43,584 nt of DNA, taken from contig DKPV01000009.1 of NCBI GenBank assembly GCA_002471375.1, positions 1 to 43,584 of the forward strand, in the 5' to 3' direction. The position numbers were made by a program, and so were the translations under genes. This document shows, in pieces, positions 15,513-23,809 of the stretch. A model generated the notes under the pieces. It was not told the origin of the DNA. It ran no database searches and saw only the letters and a list, made by a program, of their open reading frames with translations. The stretch is from Flavobacteriales bacterium UBA7325. GTDB taxonomy: Bacteria; Bacteroidota; Bacteroidia; Flavobacteriales_D; Crocinitomicaceae. The number at the start of each line of letters is the position of its first letter. Positions within the stretch are counted from its first letter, which is position 1.

Positions 15513-16250
15513 ATGAAAAAAGCACTAGTTATGATCGCACTCTTATTCGCTGGACAGGCAATGTCGCAACAAGCGCTAGGAGAAGTAGTAGGAAATGTTT
15601 ACGAAAACGATACGAAAAACCCAGCCGTGGATGCGGTAGCTCTAATCGAATCAATGGGTATTAAATATCAAGCGAGAGTTGATCTCGATGGAAGATTTAG
15701 AATCCCTGCAATTCCAGCTGGAACTTACGTAATGGAAATTCGTTATCAACAAGATACATTAAAAAACTTAGTAGTTGAAGTTCCGATGGATGGATTCCAT
15801 AATTCAGGCGATATCGCTTTTTACACTTCGTCATTTATAGATTTAGGAGGTGTTGAAATTAGAGCCAATGATCCGAATGAGATCAAGCTAATTGATGGAA
15901 ACCTTCCAGTGGTTTCAATTTCAGCAAAGGAAATTGATAAGTCGCCAATGAAGTTTGATATCAAAGGAATGGTAGCTTCGATGACATCGAATGTTCAACA
16001 AACTGCAGATGGATCACTCGTTTTTAGAGGTGCCAGAAAAGGCGATATGATCTATATGATTGACGGTGTAAAGACACGTGAAGCTGGATCTGTTCCAGGG
16101 GCATCAATTGGTCGAATGATGGTTTACGCAGGTGGATTACCAGCAAAATATGGAGATACGCTCGGTGGTGTAGTAGTAATGGAATCAAAAAGCTATTTCG
16201 ATCTATACCGCTCATGGGAAGCTGATCAAATTAGAAGAGGTTTGAGATAG
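15513..16250 (+). CDS. CarboxypepD-regulatory plus TonB-plug protein without a barrel
   Basis: This 245-residue protein has a signal peptide (cleavage after MSQ, about residue 19), a carboxypeptidase-regulatory-like beta-sandwich at about 22-100 (GEVVGNVYENDTKNPA, GRFRIPAIPAGTYVMEI), and then a TonB-receptor plug-like domain at about 135-230. In the plug, FRGARKGDMIYMIDGVK, an 'I..I.V..GGLPAKYGD' stretch and GGVVVMESKS correspond to the conserved elements of SusC/TonB-dependent receptor plugs. The 22-strand barrel that normally follows is completely absent: the protein stops after a short charged tail, with a terminator 13 bases beyond. Stand-alone plug proteins are known in Bacteroidota, but their role is unclear. 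It could be a periplasmic partner of another receptor. No sign of decay is visible. Confidence 0.82.
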   Translation: MKKALVMIALLFAGQAMSQQALGEVVGNVYENDTKNPAVDAVALIESMGIKYQARVDLDGRFRIPAIPAGTYVMEIRYQQDTLKNLVVEVPMDGFHNSGDIAFYTSSFIDLGGVEIRANDPNEIKLIDGNLPVVSISAKEIDKSPMKFDIKGMVASMTSNVQQTADGSLVFRGARKGDMIYMIDGVKTREAGSVPGASIGRMMVYAGGLPAKYGDTLGGVVVMESKSYFDLYRSWEADQIRRGLR

Positions 16251-16262
16251 TACTAATCTCTC

Positions 16263-16300
16263 AATTGGAGGATGCCTGAAAGGACATCCTCCAATTTTTT
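16263..16300 (+). terminator. Terminator of the plug-protein gene
   Basis: AATTGGAGGATG pairs perfectly with CATCCTCCAATT around a 10-base loop and is followed by a T-run. Confidence 0.93.
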
Positions 16301-16465
16301 ATTGAGTGTAGTCTCTGTGGTTTGATCGTACATAAAGCGAATTGCACTTCCTCCTTGAAGCGCGAATGACCTTGATCGTTCCATGGAGACTTACTCAATT
16401 TCTTTTTTCTGGTATTGCCATTCTTGGCAAGAAAACTGTAAATTTTCATTCAAAAAATAGCCACC

Positions 16466-16750
16466 ATGAAAAATCTATTCACACTACTAGTAGCCATCTT
16501 TATGGCGTCATCGACATTCGCTCTTAATCCATCTAGGACGTACAAGCAACTTCCAGACAAGTACAACATGAAGTATGAAGCGAGGAAGATAAAAACTAAT
16601 GATGGCGATGCGGAGTTGAATGTATGGTATTTTCCTGCAAATAAGAAGACAACCAATCTAGTCCTAATTGCCCATAGCGGTGAAGGAAACATGGCGGATT
16701 ATCATCGAAGAGTAGTTAATTTACTTAACTGCCTTCAGATAAGCTTTTAG
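16466..16750 (+). pseudogene. 3'-truncated secreted alpha/beta-hydrolase
   Basis: The frame starts with a signal peptide (MKNLFTLLVAIFMASSTFA) and a normal alpha/beta-hydrolase beginning: LNVWYFPANKKTTNLVLIAHSGEGNMADYHRRV, in which the HSGEGN turn resembles the oxyanion region. It ends after 94 codons, before any nucleophile elbow. The last ten codons (from about 16720) are the antisense of the manC 3' end, which lies convergently and overlaps by 30 bases. Hydrolases of this type are usually about 250-300 residues, so about two thirds is missing, including the catalytic Ser, Asp and His. A deletion or rearrangement joined this gene front to the manC tail. A secreted short product is still possible but would not be an enzyme. 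Confidence 0.7.
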
Positions 16751-17779
16751 TTCTTGCTCGTTCTCTTTGCGTAGGATCATCAATTTGTCATCTGATTGGA
16801 TTACTATATAGTCTTCCAATCCATCAATAATTGCGGTCTTATTGTCATCAATGTTAATGATACAATTCTTAGTATTGAAAAGATGCGTATTTGATCCTAT
16901 GTGGGCATTGTTGTTATTGTCTTTTTCAAGATGCCCGTCTAAGCTACCCCAAGTTCCGAGGTCAGACCAGTCAAAGTTTGAGAGAACTAGATCGATATTG
17001 TTTGCATGCTCCATTACTGCAAAATCGATAGAAATATCTTCACATGTTGCGAAACAATGATTGACAAATTCTTGTTCTTTCTCTGTGTTGTATGCAGATA
17101 AATCTGAGCAAAATAAGCCATGAAGAGCTGGTTGAAATTCTTTGAGTGCGTTCAGTACCGTGCTAGATTTCCAGATGAAAATTCCTGAATTCCAATAGAA
17201 GTTTCCGGCTGCAACAAATTGTTTGGCAGTTTCCAAATCCGGCTTCTCTCTAAATTGTTGTACCGGGAACACTGCATTCGGAGTTAGTTCTTTAGCATTA
17301 TCAAATTCGATATAACCGTAACCAGTGTCAGGTCGTGTAGGTTGAATTCCGATAGTGGCAATTCTTCCTTGTTCAGCAGAGTTGATTGCTGCATCAATAC
17401 TTGCCTTGAAGTTCTCTTGCTGCATAATCAAATGATCAGCTGGAGATACGATCAGGTTGGCATTGGGGTTAATGGCATGTATTTTTGCAGCTGCATAAGC
17501 AATACAAGGTGCAGTGTTTTTTCGCTCAGGCTCCGTGAGTACTTGATCGGGAGTTAATCCAGGTAATTGCTCCAAGACCATTTCTTTGTAATCCATATTG
17601 GTTAGGATGTAAATGTTCTCGGTCGGAGAGATATTTTGAAGACGCTCGAAAGTCATTTGAAGTAACGATTTCCCTATTCCTAGTACATCCAAGAATTGTT
17701 TTGGTCGCTGAGGAGTTGACATTGGCCAGAATCGACTTCCGATTCCTCCTGCCATAATGATGCTGTAATTATCTTTCAT
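16721..17779 (-). CDS. manC: Mannose-1-phosphate guanylyltransferase
   Basis: The enzyme makes GDP-mannose from mannose-1-phosphate and GTP for glycan and capsule building in the cytoplasm. The 352 residues show the nucleotidyltransferase signature GGIGSRFWP (11-19), PKQF (26-29), EPERKNTAPCIAYAA, VSPADHLI, the TGYGYIEF motif and FYWNSGIFIWK, followed by SIDFAVMEHA and DWSDLGTWGSL. The C-terminal isomerase domain of long ManC/CpsB forms is absent, as in the short form typical of Bacteroidota. A TTG at 17785 is in frame, but the ATG at 17779 is preferred. It overlaps the end of the SprT-like gene by 11 bases, so the two are co-transcribed. Its 3' end runs into a truncated hydrolase gene on the opposite strand. 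Confidence 0.95.
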   Translation of the reverse strand: MKDNYSIIMAGGIGSRFWPMSTPQRPKQFLDVLGIGKSLLQMTFERLQNISPTENIYILTNMDYKEMVLEQLPGLTPDQVLTEPERKNTAPCIAYAAAKIHAINPNANLIVSPADHLIMQQENFKASIDAAINSAEQGRIATIGIQPTRPDTGYGYIEFDNAKELTPNAVFPVQQFREKPDLETAKQFVAAGNFYWNSGIFIWKSSTVLNALKEFQPALHGLFCSDLSAYNTEKEQEFVNHCFATCEDISIDFAVMEHANNIDLVLSNFDWSDLGTWGSLDGHLEKDNNNNAHIGSNTHLFNTKNCIINIDDNKTAIIDGLEDYIVIQSDDKLMILRKENEQELKAYLKAVK

Positions 17780-18398
17780 GATCAAGTTGTTCTACGTGCG
17801 CAAGCGCATTGATAAGGTATTGTTTTTTTGTTTTGACTTCTGTGCAAAGGAAACGAGTCCTTCTTAACAGACCTTTCTCAAAAACGCGCCCATTGAGCGC
17901 AAAAATACTGTTTTTCTCTAAAGTCTCCAGTGTTGTCAGTTCATCCTCTACTGAATTGTAGGATAATAACACACGTTGCAATTGTAAATCAGTGCAAGAT
18001 GATGCCTTCATCTTAGTGATTGAGGTCGTAAGGGCAATCGAAAGTTCTTTTGGCAACCAATTGCTATCAATAGCTGGAAGTAATAATTTGGTGTATTCAA
18101 TTTTCCACTCCTTTCCATGTGGTGATACGCGATGACCGAACTTGTTAAATGTAATGAGGTGCGCGAATTCATGGAGCGTTGTTACGAGGAATGAGTATGG
18201 GTTTAAATCACCATTAATAGTTATTTGTGGCTTACCGTCACTGCTTTTCCATCTGAAATCACCAAGTTTAGTTTTTCGGGGTTTCACAATTTTGAAATTA
18301 ACCGGATTATCATTCAAAAGCTGGACAACCATATCTACGAATTCCGATGGTAGATATCGATGCAGAACTTTACGGTATTGATCATTCTTCTTGCTCAT
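17769..18398 (-). CDS. SprT-like zinc metallopeptidase-type protein
   Basis: This 209-residue protein has a SprT-like core: TLHEFAHLITF, with the HEXXH zinc motif at 76-80, and a downstream H94 in VSPHGKEWK as third zinc ligand. This matches the SprT/Spartan family, whose eukaryotic members cleave DNA-crosslinked proteins. The residues before (QITINGDLNPYSFLVT) fit the family pattern. The C-terminal region carries a few cysteines (C134 and one in RFLCTEVKTKKQY) but not the clear four-cysteine zinc ribbon of E. coli SprT. Cytoplasmic, no signal peptide. It is the first gene of a unit with manC and diverges from mlaE. Confidence 0.85.
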   Translation of the reverse strand: MSKKNDQYRKVLHRYLPSEFVDMVVQLLNDNPVNFKIVKPRKTKLGDFRWKSSDGKPQITINGDLNPYSFLVTTLHEFAHLITFNKFGHRVSPHGKEWKIEYTKLLLPAIDSNWLPKELSIALTTSITKMKASSCTDLQLQRVLLSYNSVEDELTTLETLEKNSIFALNGRVFEKGLLRRTRFLCTEVKTKKQYLINALAHVEQLDHER

Positions 18399-18493
18399 TT
18401 TACAGGATAAAATTAGGGAATAATAATGGCGAATGAAGGAAAACGAATCGAATAAATTGTGGAGACAAAAATAACCGCTATTTTAGCGCTCAA

Positions 18494-19237
18494 GTGTTAA
18501 GTATACTGCGAAATATTGGTAAGTACATGTCCATGCTTTGGGTGATATTCTCACGACCAGAGAAATGGAGTGTATTCCGTAAACGTCTTTTTGATGAAAT
18601 TAACTCAATAGGAATTAATTCTATTCCGATTGTGGCGTTAATGTCTGTCTTCATGGGTGGAGTTATCGCACTTCAGACAGCGGCTAACATGACGTCTCCA
18701 TTATTACCAGAATATACGATAGGATATATCACTCGTTCGAGTACAATTCTCGAGTTCTCACCAACTATTATTTCATTGATTTTGGCGGGTAAAGTAGGCT
18801 CAAATGTTGCTTCTGAAATTGGAACAATGAAGACCACAGAGCAAATTGATGCGTTGGAGGTAATGGGTGTGAATAGTCTAACTTACTTGGTTTTACCTAA
18901 AATTCTTGGAGCAGTTATTTTCTTTCCGGTTCTTATCATATTCTCTATGGGCTTGAGTCTAGTTGGAGGTTGGTTGTCACTGGTTCTTTCAGGGTTAAGT
19001 TCTACAGAAACATACTTAGTTGGTTTACGTTCGTTTTTCGTATTAGGTAACATCTTTTATGCCTTGACCAAGACGATCGTCTTTGCCTTTCTGATAGTAT
19101 CTATCTCGGCATACTACGGTTATTATACAAAAGGCGGGTCACTTGATGTAGGTAAGTCTGCAACTAGATCCGTTGTAATGGCATCGATTGGAATATTGAT
19201 AGCCAATTTCTTATTAACCCAAATGATCCTGTTATGA
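18494..19237 (+). CDS. mlaE: MlaE-family ABC transporter permease
   Basis: This 247-residue integral membrane protein matches the MlaE/YrbE permease family (phospholipid transport between the membranes). It has an amphipathic N-terminus (RPEKWSVFRKRLFDEINSIGINSIPIV), then MSVFMGGVIALQTA, a GKVGSNVASEIGTMKTTEQIDALEVMG stretch that is the family hallmark contacting the ATPase, and four further hydrophobic segments ending in a C-terminal helix. The start codon is GTG at 18494; the next in-frame ATG lies 11 codons later inside the amphipathic helix, so GTG is preferred. Its stop overlaps the start of mlaF. No substrate-binding MlaD gene follows, so that subunit must be encoded elsewhere. Confidence 0.94.
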   Translation: MLSILRNIGKYMSMLWVIFSRPEKWSVFRKRLFDEINSIGINSIPIVALMSVFMGGVIALQTAANMTSPLLPEYTIGYITRSSTILEFSPTIISLILAGKVGSNVASEIGTMKTTEQIDALEVMGVNSLTYLVLPKILGAVIFFPVLIIFSMGLSLVGGWLSLVLSGLSSTETYLVGLRSFFVLGNIFYALTKTIVFAFLIVSISAYYGYYTKGGSLDVGKSATRSVVMASIGILIANFLLTQMILL

Positions 19238-20001
19238 TTGAGATTAAAGGGTTAAATAAGTCTTTTGGTGATACGCAAATCTTGCATGACATCGATGTTC
19301 GTTTTGAAACTGGAAAGGTTAACTTGATCATTGGGCAATCAGGTCAGGGAAAATCAGTTTTAACTAAGTGCATTGTTGGATTACATCAGCCTGAAACAGG
19401 TTCGATTCGCTATGATGGAAGAGATTTCACCAAATTAGATCGTAAAGAAAAGAAGGAGGTTCGAACAGAGATTGGAATGCTCTTTCAAGGTTCGGCACTT
19501 TTTGATTCATTAACGGTTGAGGAGAATGTTATGTTTCCACTTACGATGTTTACGAAAATGTCGAAGAAGGAGAAGCTAGATCGTGTAAACTTCTGTCTAG
19601 ACCGCGTCAATTTGGAAGGAAAGAATGCACTTTTTCCTGCGGAGTGTTCCGGAGGAATGCAGAAGCGTGTTGCGATTGCAAGAGCGATCTCGATGAATCC
19701 TAAATACTTGTTTTGTGATGAGCCGAATTCAGGTTTGGATCCAAAGACGGCAATTGTAATTGACAATCTCATTCGTGAGATTACTTATGAGTACGATATT
19801 ACTACCGTTGTAATTACGCATGATATGAACTCAGTTATTGAAATTGGCGATCATGTTCTTTTTATTCATCAAGGTAAAGGATGGTGGAAGGGTGACCGAA
19901 AATCTATCATCACCACTGATAACAAAGAGATTCTGGATTTTGTTTATGCATCAGACTTCATGAAGGAGATTCGTGGATCAATGCAGGAAAAACGAAAGTA
20001 A
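19234..20001 (+). CDS. mlaF: MlaF-family ABC transporter ATPase
   Basis: This 255-residue ATPase partners the permease before it, with overlapping ATGA start/stop. It has Walker A GQSGQGKS at 34-41, an LFQG Q-loop near 83-86, signature SGGMQKR at 139-145, Walker B LFCDEP at 159-164 and an H-loop histidine in VVITHDM. The 'SGGMQKRVAIARAI' wording with methionine is typical of the MlaF/Ttg2A subgroup rather than of importers. It powers lipid transfer across the inner membrane side of the Mla pathway. Confidence 0.94.
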   Translation: MIEIKGLNKSFGDTQILHDIDVRFETGKVNLIIGQSGQGKSVLTKCIVGLHQPETGSIRYDGRDFTKLDRKEKKEVRTEIGMLFQGSALFDSLTVEENVMFPLTMFTKMSKKEKLDRVNFCLDRVNLEGKNALFPAECSGGMQKRVAIARAISMNPKYLFCDEPNSGLDPKTAIVIDNLIREITYEYDITTVVITHDMNSVIEIGDHVLFIHQGKGWWKGDRKSIITTDNKEILDFVYASDFMKEIRGSMQEKRK

Positions 20002-20344
20002 CACTAGTCTCAATCCAAATTATCTAGCAAATTCTGAGTACGATCATTGGCAATGGTGAATATACAATCAATTTTATAAAGAGGTCGATTGTACCATTTT
20101 TCATAATATTCTCTTCATCTTCATCCATAGAGCCGTCAAGGACATAGATGACCGGATACTGTATGCTTGAATCAGGAGAATAGTCATTAGGTAAGTAAAC
20201 ATTCAAAAACCTATTCTCCTTCAGTTCGGGAGAATAGACTTCAACACGATCACCAATGATATAGGGGTCGACAGAAATAGCTGAATCGATTTGAGAAAAT
20301 CCGAATGTGCTGAGGAGTAGCGCGAAGATTAGAATTACTTTCAC
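20002..20344 (-). pseudogene. Truncated, frameshifted esterase (IroE/EstD-type) remnant
   Basis: A GTG at 20344 begins a signal peptide (MKVILIFALLLSTFGFSQ), then the front of a putative-esterase domain: ENRFLNVYLPNDY followed by YPVIYVLDGSMDED. That 'LP..Y......YPViYvLDG' order is the start of the enterobactin/ferri-bacillibactin-type esterases. The frame stops at 20024 after 106 codons. In a neighbouring frame the end of the sequence reads IANDRTQNLLDNLD, resembling the IaN-DR-R block that should follow 30-40 residues after the LDG motif, so a frameshift within 20040-20100 is likely. The nucleophile elbow, catalytic acid and histidine are all missing. It lies 6 bases after rmuC, as a dead tail gene of that unit. 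Confidence 0.65.
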
Positions 20345-20350
20345 AGAAGC

Positions 20351-21679
20351 TTAGGTATCTGAATCAGAGCGATCGATTAACTTCGGGTTAATTGACTTCG
20401 ATGGATTGACTCCAAGTTCTTTTAAACGTTCTGTTTTCCTTACTAGATTATCTTTCCCCGATGAGAGCTTCTTCATCGATTCCTCGTAAGTGCCTGTAAC
20501 GGTTTTTAGTTGACTGCCTAATTTGATAAGGTCATCTGAGAAGTTTACAAATTTTGAGTATAAGGAGGCAGCTTGTCTTGCGATCTCTTCAGCATTTTTG
20601 TTTTGAAGGTCTTGTTTCCAGATGTAGGAAATCGTACGCAATGTTGCCAATAACGTTGATGTTGAAACGAGAACGACATTTTTGTCAAGTGCTTTTTCAA
20701 ATAGGCCCTTGTCTTCCTTGAGAGCTAAAGTAAGTGCCGGTTCATTAGCAACGAACATAATTACATAATCCGGAGAGTTGATTCCATAGAGCTTTTGATA
20801 ATCTTTTCCACTTAATAGTTTGATGTGTCCATTGACACTAGTTAAGTGCTGTTGTAAATAAGATGCTTGATCATCTTGATCTTCACTATCAATAAAATGA
20901 CTGTAAGCAGTTAGAGAGACTTTAGAATCAAGGATCAAGTTTTTGCCATCGGGCAAATTAATAATATAATCAAGTCGTTGATTCGAGCCATCCTCCGTTT
21001 TAAGGTTGGTTTCCTTTGAATAATGAATGTCTTTGCTTAGGCCTGCTTTTTCTAGTATGAGTTCTAGTTGCATCTCTCCCCAATTACCCTGAGTCTTTGA
21101 ATCTCCTCTCAGTGCGGAAGTCAAACTCTTAGTTTCTTGAGTGATTTCTTGGTTGAGCTCTCGGAGCATTGTTAAATGCTTATCAAGCGTTGCAGCTCGC
21201 TCTATGCTTTTCTCATTATTATCTTCAACTTTCTTTTGAAAATCTCCAATCTTCTCCTTCAATGGACTTAAGATGGCATCAATATTCTTTTTGTTTTGCT
21301 CTGTGAATTTATTGCTCTTTTCGTCCAGAATTTTTGCGGCAACTATTTCAAATTCTTTTGTGAACTTTTCTTGAAGCGAATTCAACTCCTTTTCTTGAGT
21401 AGCGATTTTTTGTTCTAACCCGTCGTATTTACTTTTCCATTCGATAGCTAACTTCAGTTGATTTTCATGATTTATGCGACTTGTTGCTAATTCCGTTTTT
21501 GACGCGTTCAAATCTTCAATTGAGCGCTGTGATGAATTTTGCAGGGTGGCAACTTCTACACGTAGGTCGTCCGATTTTTTTTCTGTTTCCTTAATTTTCT
21601 GTGATTGCACCCTCTGATTGAGAAAGAACCCGATGATGCCGCCTGAAACTAGGCCGATAAGAAGTAAAATATAGGACAT
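20351..21679 (-). CDS. rmuC: RmuC-family DNA recombination protein
   Basis: This 442-residue protein fits RmuC, a protein limiting inverted-repeat rearrangements, with a predicted nuclease-like domain. It has one N-terminal membrane helix (YILLLIGLVSGGIIGFFLN), a long coiled coil (about 25-190) and then the RmuC domain: SKTQGNWGEMQLELILEKAGL, a QRLDYIINLPDGKNLILDSKVSLTAY stretch containing the nuclease-like D...D-K core, and YVIMFVANEPAL, ending in a second short coil. It begins 3 bases after the stop of the Omp85-like gene, so it belongs to that transcript. Confidence 0.95.
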   Translation of the reverse strand: MSYILLLIGLVSGGIIGFFLNQRVQSQKIKETEKKSDDLRVEVATLQNSSQRSIEDLNASKTELATSRINHENQLKLAIEWKSKYDGLEQKIATQEKELNSLQEKFTKEFEIVAAKILDEKSNKFTEQNKKNIDAILSPLKEKIGDFQKKVEDNNEKSIERAATLDKHLTMLRELNQEITQETKSLTSALRGDSKTQGNWGEMQLELILEKAGLSKDIHYSKETNLKTEDGSNQRLDYIINLPDGKNLILDSKVSLTAYSHFIDSEDQDDQASYLQQHLTSVNGHIKLLSGKDYQKLYGINSPDYVIMFVANEPALTLALKEDKGLFEKALDKNVVLVSTSTLLATLRTISYIWKQDLQNKNAEEIARQAASLYSKFVNFSDDLIKLGSQLKTVTGTYEESMKKLSSGKDNLVRKTERLKELGVNPSKSINPKLIDRSDSDT

Positions 21680-21682
21680 AGA

Positions 21683-23377
21683 TTAAAAGTAAGCAATATA
21701 TCCAAAATGGACCTTACTATTGCTGATTTGAATGTTGTTGTTCAACTGTTTTCCTAGTGCATAGGAGATCGAGAAAACCCCCAAATTGGTACTAAACGCG
21801 AAACCAAGTCCGAATCCGAGTGGTGCATCATTTAAGTAACTCAATGTATTGTTTTCGTACCAGGTTTGATCGTAAAACGCGAAGACATGTGAATTCTGAT
21901 CTAAAAGAAATCTATATTCTAGTGTACTCGTGTTAAGTGTTGTTGCAAGGAGTTCATCCTCATTAAATCCACGTTGATTTGCTAAGCCTCCGAAACGATA
22001 AAGTTCGTTTTCGAAGATTTCATCCGCCGAATAGAACTCCGTATGATTAGCAACTCGAATTACATGACGTTTCGCAATTGGAATGAAATATTCTAGATCA
22101 ACTTCACCACGAAGTACTGTTGAATTGATCGTTTGAGAAGTATCACTCAAAGTTGATTTTCTAGTTCCGGCACTTCCTGTGATTGAAATAGTTGAACCTT
22201 TAGAAGGATTAGGAAGATAATCGACACGTCTCCGAACGTAAGATAGTCCATAGTTGTTTGATGAGGTGTTCCCTAATTTATTGAATGATGGATTGTTCTG
22301 ACCTCCTGCAAGTACACTTGATGACACATTTTGATAAAATGCTTTTAAATAGCTCCCATGATTCATGAAATATTGAACTCCAAGCGTTGAACGAAGTTCT
22401 AGGAAGGAAGTGTCACGTTTGTACAGGTTGAAGTTCCCATCAATACCGAAATCAGATTTAAAAAGGAATGGATAGTTTAGTTGTGCCTTCAGCGATTGAG
22501 TCTGGTCTCGAATGCTTTGCCAACGAAGATCCAACAGCTCACCTTTTTTTAATAAATTTAGGAGCTTAAGGTTTAATTCTCCCGTGACTGATAGCTTGGT
22601 TGTAAGTGGGTTTGGTTGAAGGCCAATCACTCCGTTTACAGAGCTGATAGGATTACTTTTAAGGTAGACGAATAATTCCACCCCATCTTTTGTAAATAGT
22701 ATTTCATGAGGCTTTACTTCCTGTAAGAAGGGTACCTGTTGAACTCGGCCAGAGATTTTTTTTAGTAAATCCTCTTTGTAGAAATCACCGATATCGATAT
22801 CTATCAGACTTACTAAATAACTCATTGAGACAGAAGAGTCCCCCTTTATATGAATCTCAGACCAGGAATATTGTGGTCCTCGATTGACCTTTAAATCTGC
22901 TTGCAAATTGTTGTTCTCGAAAGCTATTTCCGATAATTGTAACCTGACAAACGGATAGCCGTTATCCAGGTAGGCTGATTGAATGGCTTTCATAGTTTGC
23001 GCTAAAGCGCGCGGAGTAAATGGAAGTTTCGTGAATAGCCGTTCGTTTAATGAAGAATTCTTTCGAAGAAAGCGCAATTCTTCTTTTGAAATATTCAGGT
23101 TGGCCGATTCGAATTTTGGACCTGCTTGAAAATTGACAGATACATGATCGTTCTCAAATGCTAAATCATCAATCGATGCAAGTAGATAGCCATGAGAGAT
23201 GGCGTCGATTTGGAGGTCCTTAATATACTTTACTAATGAGCTGCTATCTCTAAAATCTACCTTTGGGTGCTTAATATAGTGCTCAAAACCAGTCTCTTGA
23301 TATTCAAGATGGAGTTTTTTTTGTGCTTGCGAAACGAAAGCGAGCAGAACTATGAAAATCAAACAGAGTGAACGCAT
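21683..23377 (-). CDS. Omp85/TamA-like outer membrane protein
   Basis: This 564-residue protein has a signal peptide (MRSLCLIFIVLLAFVSQAQ), about 200 residues of POTRA-like periplasmic modules (ALAQTMKAIQSAYLDNGYPF is the POTRA helix-loop pattern 'i...Y...GYp.v.l'; GPQYSWSEIHIKGD starts the next), and a C-terminal beta-barrel. The barrel includes GSTISITGSAG, DLEYFIPI, an RFGG-L-NQRGFNEDEL stretch that resembles the conserved 'GG...RGF' lid-loop motif of the Omp85 superfamily, and a C-terminal strand ending in aromatic Phe. Such proteins fold or export outer membrane proteins. It is shorter than BamA and closer to TamA-type members. First gene of a unit with rmuC. Confidence 0.88.
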   Translation of the reverse strand: MRSLCLIFIVLLAFVSQAQKKLHLEYQETGFEHYIKHPKVDFRDSSSLVKYIKDLQIDAISHGYLLASIDDLAFENDHVSVNFQAGPKFESANLNISKEELRFLRKNSSLNERLFTKLPFTPRALAQTMKAIQSAYLDNGYPFVRLQLSEIAFENNNLQADLKVNRGPQYSWSEIHIKGDSSVSMSYLVSLIDIDIGDFYKEDLLKKISGRVQQVPFLQEVKPHEILFTKDGVELFVYLKSNPISSVNGVIGLQPNPLTTKLSVTGELNLKLLNLLKKGELLDLRWQSIRDQTQSLKAQLNYPFLFKSDFGIDGNFNLYKRDTSFLELRSTLGVQYFMNHGSYLKAFYQNVSSSVLAGGQNNPSFNKLGNTSSNNYGLSYVRRRVDYLPNPSKGSTISITGSAGTRKSTLSDTSQTINSTVLRGEVDLEYFIPIAKRHVIRVANHTEFYSADEIFENELYRFGGLANQRGFNEDELLATTLNTSTLEYRFLLDQNSHVFAFYDQTWYENNTLSYLNDAPLGFGLGFAFSTNLGVFSISYALGKQLNNNIQISNSKVHFGYIAYF

Positions 23378-23536
23378 CAGTGCTTATAACGTTGTGAAAA
23401 TTACGTTATTTCATACAATAACCACCTTAATGTGGAAAAATAAATTTCACTTAGTTATGTAATTTATCGTATTATTGTCGTTATGTTAAGTAACAACAAC
23501 ATAGTAGAACCATATATTAATTTAAACTAGACAACC

Positions 23537-23686
23537 ATGAAAAGAGTATTGGCTTTAGCGCTTACAGGTTTGATGTTCACAGCACTTTTAGTTGCCTGTG
23601 GTTCATCAAAAGGCGGACATTGTGATGCGTACGGTAACTCGAACGCTACTTCTATTACAGTAGATAACGTAGACGTACCTTCATAA
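23537..23686 (+). CDS. Small lipoprotein (49 residues)
   Basis: An ATG at 23537 opens a 49-codon frame: MKRVLALALTGLMFTALLVAC gives a lipoprotein signal with lipobox LVAC and C21 as anchor, followed by GSSKGGHCDAYGNSN and a short acidic tail ending VDVPS. The HCDAYG motif after a CGSSK start recurs in very small lipoproteins of Flavobacteriia as I recall them. It stands alone on the plus strand between two minus-strand units and has its own terminator 20 bases after the stop, which supports real expression. The function is unknown. Confidence 0.8.
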   Translation: MKRVLALALTGLMFTALLVACGSSKGGHCDAYGNSNATSITVDNVDVPS

Positions 23687-23708
23687 ATAGTATCTCCAAC
23701 TATTTAAC

Positions 23709-23737
23709 AAGATCACCAAGCGGTGATCTTTTTTTTG
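23709..23737 (+). terminator. Terminator of the small lipoprotein gene
   Basis: AAGATCACC-AAGC-GGTGATCTT is a perfect 9-bp stem with an 8-T tail. Confidence 0.93.
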
Positions 23738-23756
23738 CTCTTATAATTCTGAGACA

Positions 23757-23793
23757 TAAAAAAGCCGTCGAATTATTTCGGCGGCTCTTTTTA
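23757..23793. terminator. Bidirectional terminator
   Basis: AGCCGTCGAA pairs with TTCGGCGGCT (one G-T) around TTAT, with an A-run before and a T-run after. On the minus strand it ends the lipoprotein gene whose stop is at 23810. Confidence 0.88.
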
Positions 23794-23809
23794 TTTGTAT
23801 GAATGTTTT

